Assembly (NCBI GenBank): GCA_050251195.1
Contig: JBFWNG010000001.1
Span: 1 to 64,000, forward strand
Direction: 5' to 3'
DNA: 64,000 nt
Origin: JBFWNG01 sp050251195
GTDB taxonomy: Bacteria; Bdellovibrionota_B; Oligoflexia; Oligoflexales; Oligoflexaceae
In this document: piece after piece, positions 7,770 through 16,613 of the stretch
Position numbering within the stretch: the stretch's first letter is position 1
How the letters are laid out: every line of letters starts with the position of its first letter
Made by a program: the position numbers and the translations under genes
The notes under the pieces: model-generated
The model's database searches: none
The model's input: the letters and a program-made list of their open reading frames with translations, nothing else
Told to the model about the DNA's origin: nothing

Positions 7770-8312
7770 ATGATAATCGTGGCGCATAACGCTGGTGTAG
7801 AGCAAGAGAATCTTCCTCTAAGTTTAGACGTCGAATTTCGGTCTGAAAATAGGTTTGTGAGAGTTTATGTCCAAGGGGCACCTGTCGGTGACATTCTGTC
7901 GGACAACTCTCACGAGGAAGACTTCTTTCGTTATCATGACGTGTTCCATTTTGCCAACGCGATGGTACTCGGTTGGTCGCCTTGTACGAGAAAACTGCTG
8001 GGGAGGAAGCGAAGATCCAGCGCTTACATTGACGAGATAGAGGATGGTGGCAGGGCTTCTATCGTCGAGGAAGCGGTCGTATCGATAATGCACAAATATG
8101 TTAGGGGCAAAATAAAGTTGCAGGGAGCAATCGAAGTCATAAAAATCCTCGTGGAAGGGTATGAGCCTGAGCGTTTTTGCGATAAAGATTGGAAGCAGGT
8201 TATCGACCTAGCTTCTAAAATATATCCAGTCCTCATTAAAAATAAGGGAGGAAGGGTCGTCGGCGATCGCTTGTCACGAACGTTGTATCTGTTAAACCCG
8301 GAAGCCATTTAG
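7770..8312 (+). CDS. MazG C-terminal-type nucleotide pyrophosphohydrolase
   Basis: The 180-residue protein carries the signature of stand-alone MazG-C-like domains: H-E-E-D-F-F-R-Y-H-D-V-F-H, then V-L-G-W-S-P, then K-R-R-S, then E-D-G-G-R-A and V-E-E-A. It ends with a N-K-G-G-R-V-V-G-D block. These acidic helices normally bind Mg and hydrolyse (d)NTPs to monophosphates. I use the ATG at 7770, one base after the stop of the deaminase-fold gene; a longer frame from 7677 overlaps that gene and is less likely. Together they look like a nucleotide-sensing or nucleotide-depleting pair, as in predicted phage-defence modules. Activity and role are inferred. Confidence 0.75.
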   Translation: MIIVAHNAGVEQENLPLSLDVEFRSENRFVRVYVQGAPVGDILSDNSHEEDFFRYHDVFHFANAMVLGWSPCTRKLLGRKRRSSAYIDEIEDGGRASIVEEAVVSIMHKYVRGKIKLQGAIEVIKILVEGYEPERFCDKDWKQVIDLASKIYPVLIKNKGGRVVGDRLSRTLYLLNPEAI

Positions 8313-8888
8313 GAAAGAAATAGTCCATTCCGATGCTTCATTCCTTAGTTTAATAAAATCATTTTGTTACGACTCTCCCCTGAGGCTAGGTCTCGTCCTA
8401 CCAACTCGGACCAGCACCGATTATCGGGGCCAGGAGTTCTTTATGGAGAGTTTCTGGGCATCGCATCCAATGCATCCATAGATGCGTGACAAGAGAAGGC
8501 AGGTCGTGTAAGTATGGAGAAGTGGGGTTTGGCGTCAAAATGTGTGTAATTTAATAAAAACACTGTTTTACGCTTGTGCGGTAGAATGAAACTCACATCC
8601 CGTCCATCCCGCCATTTTTTCGCAAAGCGAAAAAATCCTCTACCGACCATCGACTCGACAAACAAAAAATCACGAAACGTTAAGCACTTAAAATCACGAG
8701 AGTCGCGTCAGATCGTTCAACCGAATATTTCAGGTTCTTCTCCATTGATGGTGGGCGACACGCCGCATGCCAATCAGACACAAGCATTCGATACCCTCAT
8801 ACGATAGTTTTTTAAAACGGTACCGACCTTCAATGCGGCTTTACGGAAGAAGGTGTGATCGCCAAGTCCCCGCCTAGTATACGGACCC
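8313..8888. other. Non-coding gap at the right side of the accessory block
   Basis: No gene is supported. A frame at 8574-8807 contains a strong hairpin and has no ribosome site. Two similar AT-rich strings (TTTAATAAAA... at about 8350 and 8550) and a palindromic GCATCC/ATGCATCC cluster near 8459-8485 may mark regulatory or recombination sites. Confidence 0.45.
8614..8636. terminator. Bidirectional terminator-like hairpin
   Basis: ATTTTTTCGC pairs perfectly with GCGAAAAAAT around an AAA loop. The A/T runs are in the stem, so it could stop transcription from either side, between the MazG-like gene and the convergent gene at 8889. Confidence 0.55.
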
Positions 8889-9332
8889 TCAACGGCCACA
8901 GATTCCGCAGCTCTCGCGTATTGAACTGATGGTGATCACATCGTTTACAATTTTAAACGTGATTCGCCATCCGCCTACGTCAACATTGGCTACATCTCGA
9001 ACAAAGATTAAGGCGATTTTTCCGCTAGCGGATTCTTGGGTTGCTATTTGGGCGCAGCTTTCGCCGATGCTCCCTACCGTTTTCAATGCGCGATACTGTG
9101 GCACGTTGTTACGAGGGGCGTTTTGCTCAAAACCAACGAAAGTTTCACAACTATTTCCGGATTGGTGATTGAACGCCAAGGTAATAACGGCAGAGTTCTC
9201 TTGAATCTCTCCTTGTTCTTGAATCGAAGGGTTGGTGATCTCCGTGTACTTTAGGGCTTTTGCCTCGATAAACGCTGCTCCATATGAAAGAGTGGAAAAG
9301 CTGAGTATGAGGAGGGTTAAAGTGGTTTTCAT
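8889..9332 (-). CDS. Exported protein of unknown function
   Basis: AGGAG 5 nt before the ATG at 9332 sets the start. The leader M-K-T-T-L-T-L-L-I-L-S-F ends in S-Y-G-A, a normal signal peptidase I site. The mature part of about 128 residues looks like a single beta-rich domain with four cysteines, two in a C-G-I-C at the very end. No family recognised. It stands alone, with no same-strand partner nearby. Confidence 0.65.
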   Translation of the reverse strand: MKTTLTLLILSFSTLSYGAAFIEAKALKYTEITNPSIQEQGEIQENSAVITLAFNHQSGNSCETFVGFEQNAPRNNVPQYRALKTVGSIGESCAQIATQESASGKIALIFVRDVANVDVGGWRITFKIVNDVITISSIRESCGICGR

Positions 9333-9604
9333 GAGCGCTCCTAAGAATTTGAGGTTAGGGAATGGATTTTGCCGTTTCGTAGAAAGACAAGGGGCGAGCC
9401 TTATCATGAAGAACGTGGGTCGAGCAAGAAGGCAAGCGTAACTTTTTGTTCGGAAAGGGGTTAATGGAGCCCTAAAACTATACCTGGTTTCTGTCTAGTT
9501 GCGCGCGGCGGATGGAAAAGAGTGTGTGGCCTGCAGTCAAACCAATGATATGATTACCCCAAGGTATGGGCTCCGGTCGGACCTGTAACATTTGTGGAGA
9601 AGAC

Positions 9605-9967
9605 ATGCTGATCGTTCGAGGTGAAAATTCAGAATTCATTAGACGCGAGTCTGGGGAACACTTTCGCGTCCTTCTTGGGCGTCACGAGAAGCATGGTGGA
9701 ACAAGGCATCACACTGTCGCGATGGTCGAGTTAGATCCAGGCGCAACGTCCGAGCCGCATCTGCACAAAGAACGAGAAGAGTCGTACTTTGTCGTCAACG
9801 GAGCGGGCTTTGCCACGATTGATAGCGAAACAGCGACAATCAAGGCTGGCGATTTGATTTATGCGAAGCCGGGGCAAAAACATAGCTTCACGAATAAAGG
9901 GGATTCTCCGATGCGTTATTTGGTCATCACGGCACCTTGTTGGTCTCCGGATGATTCATTTCGGTAA
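9605..9967 (+). CDS. Small cupin-domain protein
   Basis: The 120-residue protein is a single cupin_2 barrel. Motif 1 reads P-H-L-H-K-E-R-E-E-S-Y-F-V-V-N-G and motif 2 reads P-G-Q-K-H-S-F-T-N, providing the usual three histidines and one glutamate for a metal. Substrate cannot be predicted; such proteins are isomerases, dioxygenases or sensors. I take the ATG at 9605, with GGAG 5 nt upstream. An earlier ATG at 9566 would add a C-x-x-C segment and cannot be excluded. Confidence 0.75.
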   Translation: MLIVRGENSEFIRRESGEHFRVLLGRHEKHGGTRHHTVAMVELDPGATSEPHLHKEREESYFVVNGAGFATIDSETATIKAGDLIYAKPGQKHSFTNKGDSPMRYLVITAPCWSPDDSFR

Positions 9968-10004
9968 CGGCGCTTCTCTTGGTGACGAGCGCTTAAAAGG
10001 GTTT

Positions 10005-10030
10005 AAAAAAAAACCCCGCTATGTGCGGGG
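10005..10030 (-). terminator. Rho-independent terminator of the hydrolase lipoprotein gene
   Basis: On the minus strand CCCCGC and GCGGGG form a stem around ACATA, followed by nine T. It lies about 45 bp after the stop of the hydrolase gene and also separates it from the convergent cupin gene. Confidence 0.85.
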
Positions 10031-10072
10031 GATTGGAAGATGGATTTTGTTGCGCCCGGACGCCGGAAGCGT

Positions 10073-11101
10073 TTACTGCCCGTCAAGTCTTTCCAGGAGC
10101 CATTTGGCGGCATAGTCTGGCGCCTCGCCGGTAATGAAGTGCTGTCGGTCGTGTCCCACGGCGAGTTGGTAGGTGCCGTTGCTGTTGTTTTTCATCGCCG
10201 GCCCTAGAAGCTCGGGTGGACCGACGGTGTCGCCGGGAACTGCTAGAACATGCACATCGTTCATATTACTAATGACGGCTGGAGTGTTGAAGTCGTCAAT
10301 GCCCAACCAAATCTCGTAGATCGCCTCTTTAAACATTTCGGCATCGTTTTGGAGAACTTGGGAAGGAGCGAAGCCAACTCGATCCTTCGCTCCGGGTATC
10401 CACGTGGCTGGGAAAGTGAAAAGGTTCCAGCCACCGTTCTTCCACGAGTAGTAATTGAAGAAGCGCATGTTAAATGGGTCGGAGGCCTGTGGCGTTGCAT
10501 GGGGCGCCATGAGGAACGCCTTGGCCACTCGGTTCGGATATAGTTTCTTGGTGGCTGCCGTAATGCCGCCCCCATAGGACACGCCAGCCATGTGGACGGG
10601 AGCCTGGATGCCGAGAGCGTCCAGGGTCGCGATTAAAGTAGCGGCCTGTTCTTCCGGAGTGACCATGTCGTCATCGCGGCTGGAATCGGGGCCGTCGAAG
10701 GCGCCAGGCGCGGCGTTGACAGAGGATCCGCCGGTGTTGTCGATATCCCTTTTCAAGGTCTCACCTTGACACTGCAGCATCACCTTAACAATGGTGTGGC
10801 CGGCGTCGTTAAGCCGCTTTAGGAAGGGATCTTCGGCGGAGCCACCCTGGCGAGCGGCGATTCCGCTGAGGTAGATGATAGGCGGTTCGCTGTCTCCGTT
10901 GCTGCCACGTTTTAGATCGATCGAGATCTCCATTCCGCTGTCGAGGCGAACGTAGCCGGTGCCTTCGGGGAGCTGGAGAAGGGATGCGTAAGCATGGGGG
11001 TGGCTCTCTGCCTTGACGCTGCTACCCATACCCATATTCCCGCTGGATTTGCAGGCGGTTAATATCGATATCGATGCGAATAACAATTGCTTAATATGCA
11101 T
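10073..11101 (-). CDS. Alpha/beta-hydrolase lipoprotein
   Basis: The leader ends in I-L-T-A-C-K-S, a clear lipobox, so the enzyme is probably tethered in the periplasm or outer membrane. The hydrolase fold is shown by the nucleophile elbow G-V-S-Y-G-G (S175). An aspartate in V-P-G-D (D291) and a histidine in G-H-D-R-Q-H-F (H317 or H321) complete a plausible triad. The substrate, perhaps an ester or peptide, is unknown. The leader and start look normal and the gene is monocistronic with its own terminator. Confidence 0.8.
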   Translation of the reverse strand: MHIKQLLFASISILTACKSSGNMGMGSSVKAESHPHAYASLLQLPEGTGYVRLDSGMEISIDLKRGSNGDSEPPIIYLSGIAARQGGSAEDPFLKRLNDAGHTIVKVMLQCQGETLKRDIDNTGGSSVNAAPGAFDGPDSSRDDDMVTPEEQAATLIATLDALGIQAPVHMAGVSYGGGITAATKKLYPNRVAKAFLMAPHATPQASDPFNMRFFNYYSWKNGGWNLFTFPATWIPGAKDRVGFAPSQVLQNDAEMFKEAIYEIWLGIDDFNTPAVISNMNDVHVLAVPGDTVGPPELLGPAMKNNSNGTYQLAVGHDRQHFITGEAPDYAAKWLLERLDGQ

Positions 11102-11285
11102 TTGGTCCCTTCCATCAAATGATTTCTATACTTAAAATGCTAACAACATTGGCTGTTTCTAGCAAGATCCCGTTGTGAATTTGGCGGTCTAGCTTCGAAG
11201 GCAAGAATTGAGGCAAAGGCGCAGATTTGCTGTGGAATGGCGAATTAGTGTACCATAAACCAACCATTGGAAAAAGGCAGTTGCA

Positions 11286-13154
11286 TTGACTTATCAAGGA
11301 CACGGACGCGATAGCATTCCTGAAATCGACCTATCACGATTTTCTCCGCCTCGACTTCCTGACGATGTCGTTGCTCGGGTGCAAAGTTACTTAGACATCC
11401 GCTCACCCGGCGGGGGACTGCTATCTGAAGACGGCAAAACAATGTTCTTTACATGGAATGTGACGGGTACGCGACACGTCTTCAAACTTGAATCTTCGAT
11501 GAGTTTTCCCCTTCAGCTCACAGGAGGCCAGAATGCCACGACGATTGAGGCAGTAACAGACGATGCAGCTCATCTCATTCTTTCCCGAGATACATTGGGA
11601 GACGAGTACAAAGGACTTTACCTTCAAAGTTCAGACGGTGGAGCACTGAAACGGATCTTTCACGCACCCAGGGTAAAGATTCATGCTATCCGGCTCGCGG
11701 CAGATGGAGAAACGCTATTTTATTGCACGAACGAACGAAATAGCCAAGGGACAGCTTTGATTAAACAGAATGTTTTCGATGATAATCGGGAAATACTTGC
11801 CGAATTTGAGGGCCTTTGGACAATCGAGGATCATGACGATGCACATAATCGTCTTCTTTTGCGATATGCTAAAAGTAATTTGATGTCCGAGTATTCTGTG
11901 TACTCTATCGAAAGTGGAATGGTCACACCTCTTTTAGGGCAGGGAGAAAATAGCTCCTATCGGATTTTATTCGGGGCTACTATCAACGAATACATTGTGC
12001 AAACCAACCGCTTCGCAAATTTCCACCGCATCTACCGATATGTCGGCCGAAACTTCAGCCTGTTGTCGAGAGATCTGCCCCATGATGTCGAGTATTTTTT
12101 GATAAATAATGATCGCCGAAGAATCTTTTACGGCCTAAATGTGGACGGCTACATCAAGACATATGGCCTGTCTGCAACATCATATCAAGAACTAGCGCTT
12201 CCGCAATTCAAAGACGCCGAACATGTGACATCTTTGCAAAGTACGCGCGATGGCCGATACACGGTGTTTCACTGCTCTTCAACGATGCGACCCGCCGAGT
12301 GCTATGTCCACGATTGGGAACAGAATCATAGTGTTCGTTGGACGAGACCCTCGGCTCCCGAAATCAATATCCAACAATTCGTAAAACCGACCCTGGAGTA
12401 TTACCCCTCCGAGGACGGAACTAAGATTCCGATGTTTGTATACCGCCCGAAAGACTGCATGCGAAACAACAAAGTAATCGTAAACTTTCACGGCGGTCCC
12501 GAAACGCAGGCTAGACCATCTTTTTCTACACTTAAACAATACATCGTCGAATGCGGATTTGTTTTTGTGGAACCAAATGTCAGAGGTAGCAGCGGCTATG
12601 GCAAAAAATGGCTTGCCGCTGACGACGGTCCGAAACGACTTAATGTCATTGGAGATATAAAGGCAGCAGGGGATTTCATAAAACGAGAATGGACCACAAG
12701 AGAAGGAGCTCCTAAGATTGGCGTTATGGGAGGAAGCTACGGCGGTTATTCAGCCTTGATGGCGATGACATTCTTTGCGGGAACTTTTGATGCCGGCGTC
12801 TCATACAATGGAATGAGCAGCTTGGTCACCTTCTTGAGGAACACAGCTCCCTATCGGCGGAAGCTTAGAAGCGCTGAATATGGCGATTTGGATAAGGATT
12901 ATGAGGTACTAGAAAAGTTATCGCCGATAAACTACATCGATCGAATTTGTGCTCCGTTGCTGATTGTTCAAGGGGCTTCAGATCCTCGTGTTCCACCCGG
13001 TGAAGCAGTGCAAGTTTATGAAAGAGCGAAGGCAAAAGGTGTTGAAGCAGAGTTGGTTATTTTTCCCGACGAGGGTCACGGAATGGATCATCGGCACAAT
13101 ATGGTGGCCCTGAATGCGATGCTGGTTGAGTTCTTTAGGAAGCATTTAACTTAG
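11286..13154 (+). CDS. Prolyl oligopeptidase family (S9) serine peptidase
   Basis: The 622-residue protein has an N-terminal beta-propeller (about 1-360) and a C-terminal alpha/beta-hydrolase domain. The triad is complete: S484 in G-G-S-Y-G-G-Y, D566 in S-D-P-R-V-P-P, H598 in E-G-H-G. G-G-P-E near residue 405 fits the oxyanion region. Such enzymes release dipeptides or acyl-amino acids from short peptides. No signal peptide is visible from this TTG start, which has only a weak ribosome site, so the N-terminus is uncertain. It stands alone. Confidence 0.85.
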   Translation: MTYQGHGRDSIPEIDLSRFSPPRLPDDVVARVQSYLDIRSPGGGLLSEDGKTMFFTWNVTGTRHVFKLESSMSFPLQLTGGQNATTIEAVTDDAAHLILSRDTLGDEYKGLYLQSSDGGALKRIFHAPRVKIHAIRLAADGETLFYCTNERNSQGTALIKQNVFDDNREILAEFEGLWTIEDHDDAHNRLLLRYAKSNLMSEYSVYSIESGMVTPLLGQGENSSYRILFGATINEYIVQTNRFANFHRIYRYVGRNFSLLSRDLPHDVEYFLINNDRRRIFYGLNVDGYIKTYGLSATSYQELALPQFKDAEHVTSLQSTRDGRYTVFHCSSTMRPAECYVHDWEQNHSVRWTRPSAPEINIQQFVKPTLEYYPSEDGTKIPMFVYRPKDCMRNNKVIVNFHGGPETQARPSFSTLKQYIVECGFVFVEPNVRGSSGYGKKWLAADDGPKRLNVIGDIKAAGDFIKREWTTREGAPKIGVMGGSYGGYSALMAMTFFAGTFDAGVSYNGMSSLVTFLRNTAPYRRKLRSAEYGDLDKDYEVLEKLSPINYIDRICAPLLIVQGASDPRVPPGEAVQVYERAKAKGVEAELVIFPDEGHGMDHRHNMVALNAMLVEFFRKHLT

Positions 13155-13296
13155 AAGTGTAAGGTTGTGGGTAGAATTTGCCTAGCCTAGTCGCGGTATA
13201 ATCTGCCTCTGCTCCCAAGTCGAAAGCTAGTGCACATCCGAATTGCCATGCTACCTTAGAAGTAGGTCTCGCGAATAACATACAAAGGACAAATGA

Positions 13297-14820
13297 ATGA
13301 GCTACTTATGGAAAAGCCCGGTCGCTCTCCTCCTCATGCTTCTTGCCTGCAAATCTTTGCATCGTCAGTCGTCCACTAAGAATGAGACGGAGCAGTCTTG
13401 CACATTAACGGCGGGTCACGACAATAACGATGGCGTTGCAAAGGCCGCCTCCGCTAATTGCAGTACGAATATCGAGAAAATGTTGCTCACAAATAACTGT
13501 CAGACGATGGGGCGCAATATTGTTGCGGAGAGGGATCGTTCAAAGGGAAGAATTATTGATTCGTTTTCCTGCATTAGCGGCGACGATGGCGGCATCGTGT
13601 TTTTCGCTCATCCTAATGAGATGATCGGGATGGATTTTAAGACGGAAACGCTTAATTTTTACAAAATGGAAGGGACTTCGCTCGTATTCAAAGGAAACTC
13701 GTACAGCGAGAAGAACGAGTGCAAGAAATGTCACGTGGCCGGCGGCATGGTGATGAAGGAACTCGACTTCCCTTGGCGTAACTGGATTCAAGGCAGGGAG
13801 GAGTCGGGAGTTAGTGATTTGTTGGGTGAAGATGCCTTTGGGCAAAGACGCGAACTGATGCGACCGGAAAACCTCGAAGGCTTCGTGAAGAATAGTTTTG
13901 AAAAGGTGGGAAAATTGCGTCTGAAGCTAGCCAAAGCCGGGCAACCTCCCTTCGAAAATTATTCGCTGCGGGATGCTTTAAAGCCGCTCTTCTGTACGAC
14001 TGAGATCAATCTGGTTCACCTGCAGCCCGGCGCGAATAGAGACCAGTCGATCTTGCCGGTGTCCGCTCTATATCGCAACGAGTTTTTCAGCAACGTATTG
14101 GCTTCGGCCGACATGAGGGATGGAGCCGCCGAAGCGGCGGGGCCTTCCGAACAGGAGATGAAGAACTATTTGATCTCGCAAAACATTGACGTTTCACACA
14201 ATAACTTTCTTACTATTGTTCCGGGGGCTGGTGACTCCGATCATGTTATGGTGGACGCACTGTGGGTAAATATTATGGATGAACCCTACATGGACACTTC
14301 TATCATATTCGCCGCTGTCGCGGTGGATATTCCAAACCCCACTTTCTCCAAAAAACGGTGCTCGGTTTGGAAAAAGCTGCCTGAAACGCCGTTTCGCCAG
14401 CTGGAGAATTCAGCTGCTATAACTCAGGAGCTTATTTCGAAGTTACAAGGCGATTCGGACCCCGCTGTTAAAGAGTTCGTAAAATATTTGAAGGATAACC
14501 AGACCGAAACCGAGCCTCAGGCAACCGTGAAGGCTTTAGCGAAGCGTATACGCTCTTACCTGACCGAATGCGCAAAGCCTGGCAGCGCGGTGAACGATCC
14601 CGCAAAGGCGCACCGCTTGCTCCGCTCTAAATTGGTGCCGCTTCTGCAGGAAGCTGCACCGTTAAAGTACTTCGATCGGATCCATGTCGTTGAGAATTTT
14701 CACTCCAACGTAAATTCTCCAGCAGCGATGTTTCCGGAGTTTCAAAAAATCGTCGACGGCGAGTACGCGAACGATGAGGGTTTGGCGCTGAATGAACAGT
14801 GTCAAATCATTGAGCCGTAG
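13297..14820 (+). CDS. Monohaem c-type cytochrome lipoprotein
   Basis: The leader ends in L-L-A-C-K-S (lipobox). A single haem site C-K-K-C-H occurs near residue 145, in a context of F-Y-K-M-E then P-W-R-N-W. The remaining 340 residues have no recognised domain but contain several cysteines. The layout (short beta region, C-x-x-C-H, W-x-x-W, long helical tail) resembles the protein at 59238, so they appear to be distant paralogues. A periplasmic electron-transfer or sensing role is inferred. A strong hairpin follows the stop. Confidence 0.7.
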   Translation: MSYLWKSPVALLLMLLACKSLHRQSSTKNETEQSCTLTAGHDNNDGVAKAASANCSTNIEKMLLTNNCQTMGRNIVAERDRSKGRIIDSFSCISGDDGGIVFFAHPNEMIGMDFKTETLNFYKMEGTSLVFKGNSYSEKNECKKCHVAGGMVMKELDFPWRNWIQGREESGVSDLLGEDAFGQRRELMRPENLEGFVKNSFEKVGKLRLKLAKAGQPPFENYSLRDALKPLFCTTEINLVHLQPGANRDQSILPVSALYRNEFFSNVLASADMRDGAAEAAGPSEQEMKNYLISQNIDVSHNNFLTIVPGAGDSDHVMVDALWVNIMDEPYMDTSIIFAAVAVDIPNPTFSKKRCSVWKKLPETPFRQLENSAAITQELISKLQGDSDPAVKEFVKYLKDNQTETEPQATVKALAKRIRSYLTECAKPGSAVNDPAKAHRLLRSKLVPLLQEAAPLKYFDRIHVVENFHSNVNSPAAMFPEFQKIVDGEYANDEGLALNEQCQIIEP

Positions 14821-14821
14821 A

Positions 14822-14842
14822 AAGGGCGGCGTGGCCGCCCTT
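14822..14842. terminator. Bidirectional hairpin between convergent genes
   Basis: AAGGGCGGC pairs perfectly with GCCGCCCTT around GTG. It sits right after the monohaem gene and 12 bp beyond the end of the minus-strand AhpD-like gene. The T-tracts are short on both sides. Confidence 0.65.
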
Positions 14843-14853
14843 GTCAGGCAAGA

Positions 14854-15393
14854 CTAGGATTTGCGTGGGAATGCAGGAAAATCCATTTCCGTTTTTGCCA
14901 CTTGGTTCAAGTAGTTCGTGAAAATGTTGAACGCAACGTTGGCGACGATCTCCACAATTTTCCCGTCGTCAATGCCGAGTTCGCGCAAAGCTGAAATCCG
15001 CTCGGTACTTACCTGTCCTTTTTCGTGCATGACCTCCACCACGAACTTCAGGATAGCAGAGGCTGCCTGGTCCTCTGACTCTGCCGCAAGGTTGCGGGAC
15101 ATTTCGGACTGAGAAAGACCGGAGAGTTTGCCTAGAACTCCGTGTGCGGCGACACAATATTCGCAGCTGTTTTGACCAGCGACGGCCATCGCGATTTGTT
15201 CGCGCTCTTTTCCCGACAACTGTCCGCCCTTTAATGTCTCGCTTGTTTGTAGGTATGATTCCAAAGCTACCGATGAATGGGCCATAACGCCGAAGACGTT
15301 TGGAACTTTACCTAGGTTCTGTTTCACCGCTTTGAGAAGGTGTTGGGATTTCTCTGGTGCCTCTTCGATCTTTAATTTCTGAATTCTGCTCAT
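14854..15393 (-). CDS. AhpD-like / carboxymuconolactone decarboxylase-family protein
   Basis: The 179-residue helical protein carries the AhpD signature N-S-C-E-Y-C-V-A-A-H, a C-x-x-C with a following histidine, and F-G-V-M-A-H-S near the start. Proteins of this kind reduce peroxides or act as thiol-disulfide partners. AGGAG lies 7 nt before the ATG. Expression is clearly controlled: a near-consensus promoter upstream overlaps two copies of a TetR-type palindrome. No regulator gene adjoins it, so the repressor is encoded elsewhere. Confidence 0.85.
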   Translation of the reverse strand: MSRIQKLKIEEAPEKSQHLLKAVKQNLGKVPNVFGVMAHSSVALESYLQTSETLKGGQLSGKEREQIAMAVAGQNSCEYCVAAHGVLGKLSGLSQSEMSRNLAAESEDQAASAILKFVVEVMHEKGQVSTERISALRELGIDDGKIVEIVANVAFNIFTNYLNQVAKTEMDFPAFPRKS

Positions 15394-15411
15394 AAGGTTC
15401 TCCTTTTATAG

Positions 15412-15458
15412 GTAGACAGGTCTGTCTACATGAGGTGTTTATAGACAGATCTGTATAT
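15412..15458 (-). promoter_or_regulatory. Twin TetR-type operators of the AhpD-like gene
   Basis: Site 1, 15412-15429, has arms GTAGACAG and CTGTCTAC. Site 2, 15441-15458, has arms ATAGACAG and CTGTATAT. Their centres are 29 bp apart, close to three helical turns. Site 2 lies between -35 and -10; site 1 lies just after the expected start of transcription. This is a classic repression layout. Confidence 0.75.
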
Positions 15459-15466
15459 TTTGTCAA
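15438..15466 (-). promoter_or_regulatory. Sigma-70 promoter of the AhpD-like gene
   Basis: On the minus strand TTGACA (15466-15461) and TATAAA (15443-15438) are separated by exactly 17 bp, a near-perfect promoter reading toward the gene that starts at 15393. Confidence 0.8.
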
Positions 15467-15649
15467 GTGGTGCGCCAACTCTTTTTGACAGTTTTTCATA
15501 GTGAGCTGAATTTATTTGGATTTTTGTGGCGAGATTTGGTGCTTGAGAGGCAGGGCCGAAGGTGTTGACGCTTATTGACTTTTATCCATGAATTCTCGAG
15601 ACTAGAGCCCTTGGCTTCTCATAACTTTTACACAGAAAAGGTTATCTTT

Positions 15650-16498
15650 ATGCGTTTCGCAGTTGTTGCATCCTCTTTCATAACCGCTGTTCTTGGATTT
15701 GCGGTCGGACGCATGACAGCGTCGCGAGAGTTGAATTCTCTTTCTCTTCAGTTGGAAGCGGCGCAAAACGAAGCCGCCAGCAATGCAAAAATGCGCGAGG
15801 CATCTGAGAAAAAGTTAGCGGACGTTGAGCGAGAAGTAAAAATGGTCAGTGACAATCGCGTCCCTGGTGGTGGTACTTCGAAGCCAGTTGAGACGGCACC
15901 GGAGCGACGGCAGCAGGAACCTGGTTATACCGAAACAGAGCGGCAGACAGCCGAAAAACGCGACATGGAAACGAGTGGCTCTTCTTCAACTGTTCAAAAA
16001 GAGGCAACCTGGAATCAGGCAGAACATGAACTCGCAGCGGTGACTTTGGCAAATGCGGGCGCATTCTTGAAAAAGGCGGAAATCTCAGATCTTCGATCCG
16101 AACTCAGGGACGGAAGACCTTTCCAGCCTGGTGATCAGCGCATTGCCCAGATTCAAGGATCATTCGCGGGCGATGTTCTTTACTTAGATCACAAACAGAC
16201 CCCTGGCACCATAGAGTTTGATATTTCAGCCACAGAAGTTGACGGAGGCCGACTAAAAGGGTCTTATTCAGCTCGGATGTATAGAGACGGTCAGCGCATC
16301 GGTAATTCGAATTACAGCGGGACGCTCGAAGGGATCATGAACACGACGTCACGAAGCTCTGCGCTCATAGTCCAGCTCAGTCCGGATAGTTTTGCGCAGC
16401 TTTATTACCTGCCGGCAGCAGATGCGCTTGTGGGTAACCTTTATAAAAATACAGTTACAGATTCGAACATCGTGGCCAGGCTTAAGCTCACGCGTTAA
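15650..16498 (+). CDS. Membrane-anchored coiled-coil protein
   Basis: AAAAGG 8 nt before the ATG at 15650 sets this start. The 282-residue product has a hydrophobic anchor or signal segment (residues 3-20), a coiled coil (about 25-65), a polar Glu/Thr-rich linker and a C-terminal domain of about 150 residues. That domain ends in beta-like strands. No family recognised. It is probably periplasmic, anchored in the inner membrane. Confidence 0.65.
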   Translation: MRFAVVASSFITAVLGFAVGRMTASRELNSLSLQLEAAQNEAASNAKMREASEKKLADVEREVKMVSDNRVPGGGTSKPVETAPERRQQEPGYTETERQTAEKRDMETSGSSSTVQKEATWNQAEHELAAVTLANAGAFLKKAEISDLRSELRDGRPFQPGDQRIAQIQGSFAGDVLYLDHKQTPGTIEFDISATEVDGGRLKGSYSARMYRDGQRIGNSNYSGTLEGIMNTTSRSSALIVQLSPDSFAQLYYLPAADALVGNLYKNTVTDSNIVARLKLTR

Positions 16499-16531
16499 TA
16501 TTTTTGCCCCATACCATCATGCCCCGCTTCC

Positions 16532-16551
16532 TACCGCAAGAATCCCCCTCC
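16532..16551. repeat. 20-bp copy of the AraC-gene 3' end
   Basis: These 20 bases are identical to 17946-17965, the last codons of the AraC-family gene. This copy lies in the non-coding space before the VOC gene. It may be a relic of a duplicated AraC gene. Confidence 0.7.
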
Positions 16552-16613
16552 CGTAAGAATCGCGTCGAGGTACAACCTGCCTGTGCTTAACAACTTTTCT
16601 AGGGAGATAAAAA

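Noticed and set aside
8574..8807. 77-codon open frame
   Set aside because: It contains a perfect terminator-like hairpin and lacks a ribosome site.
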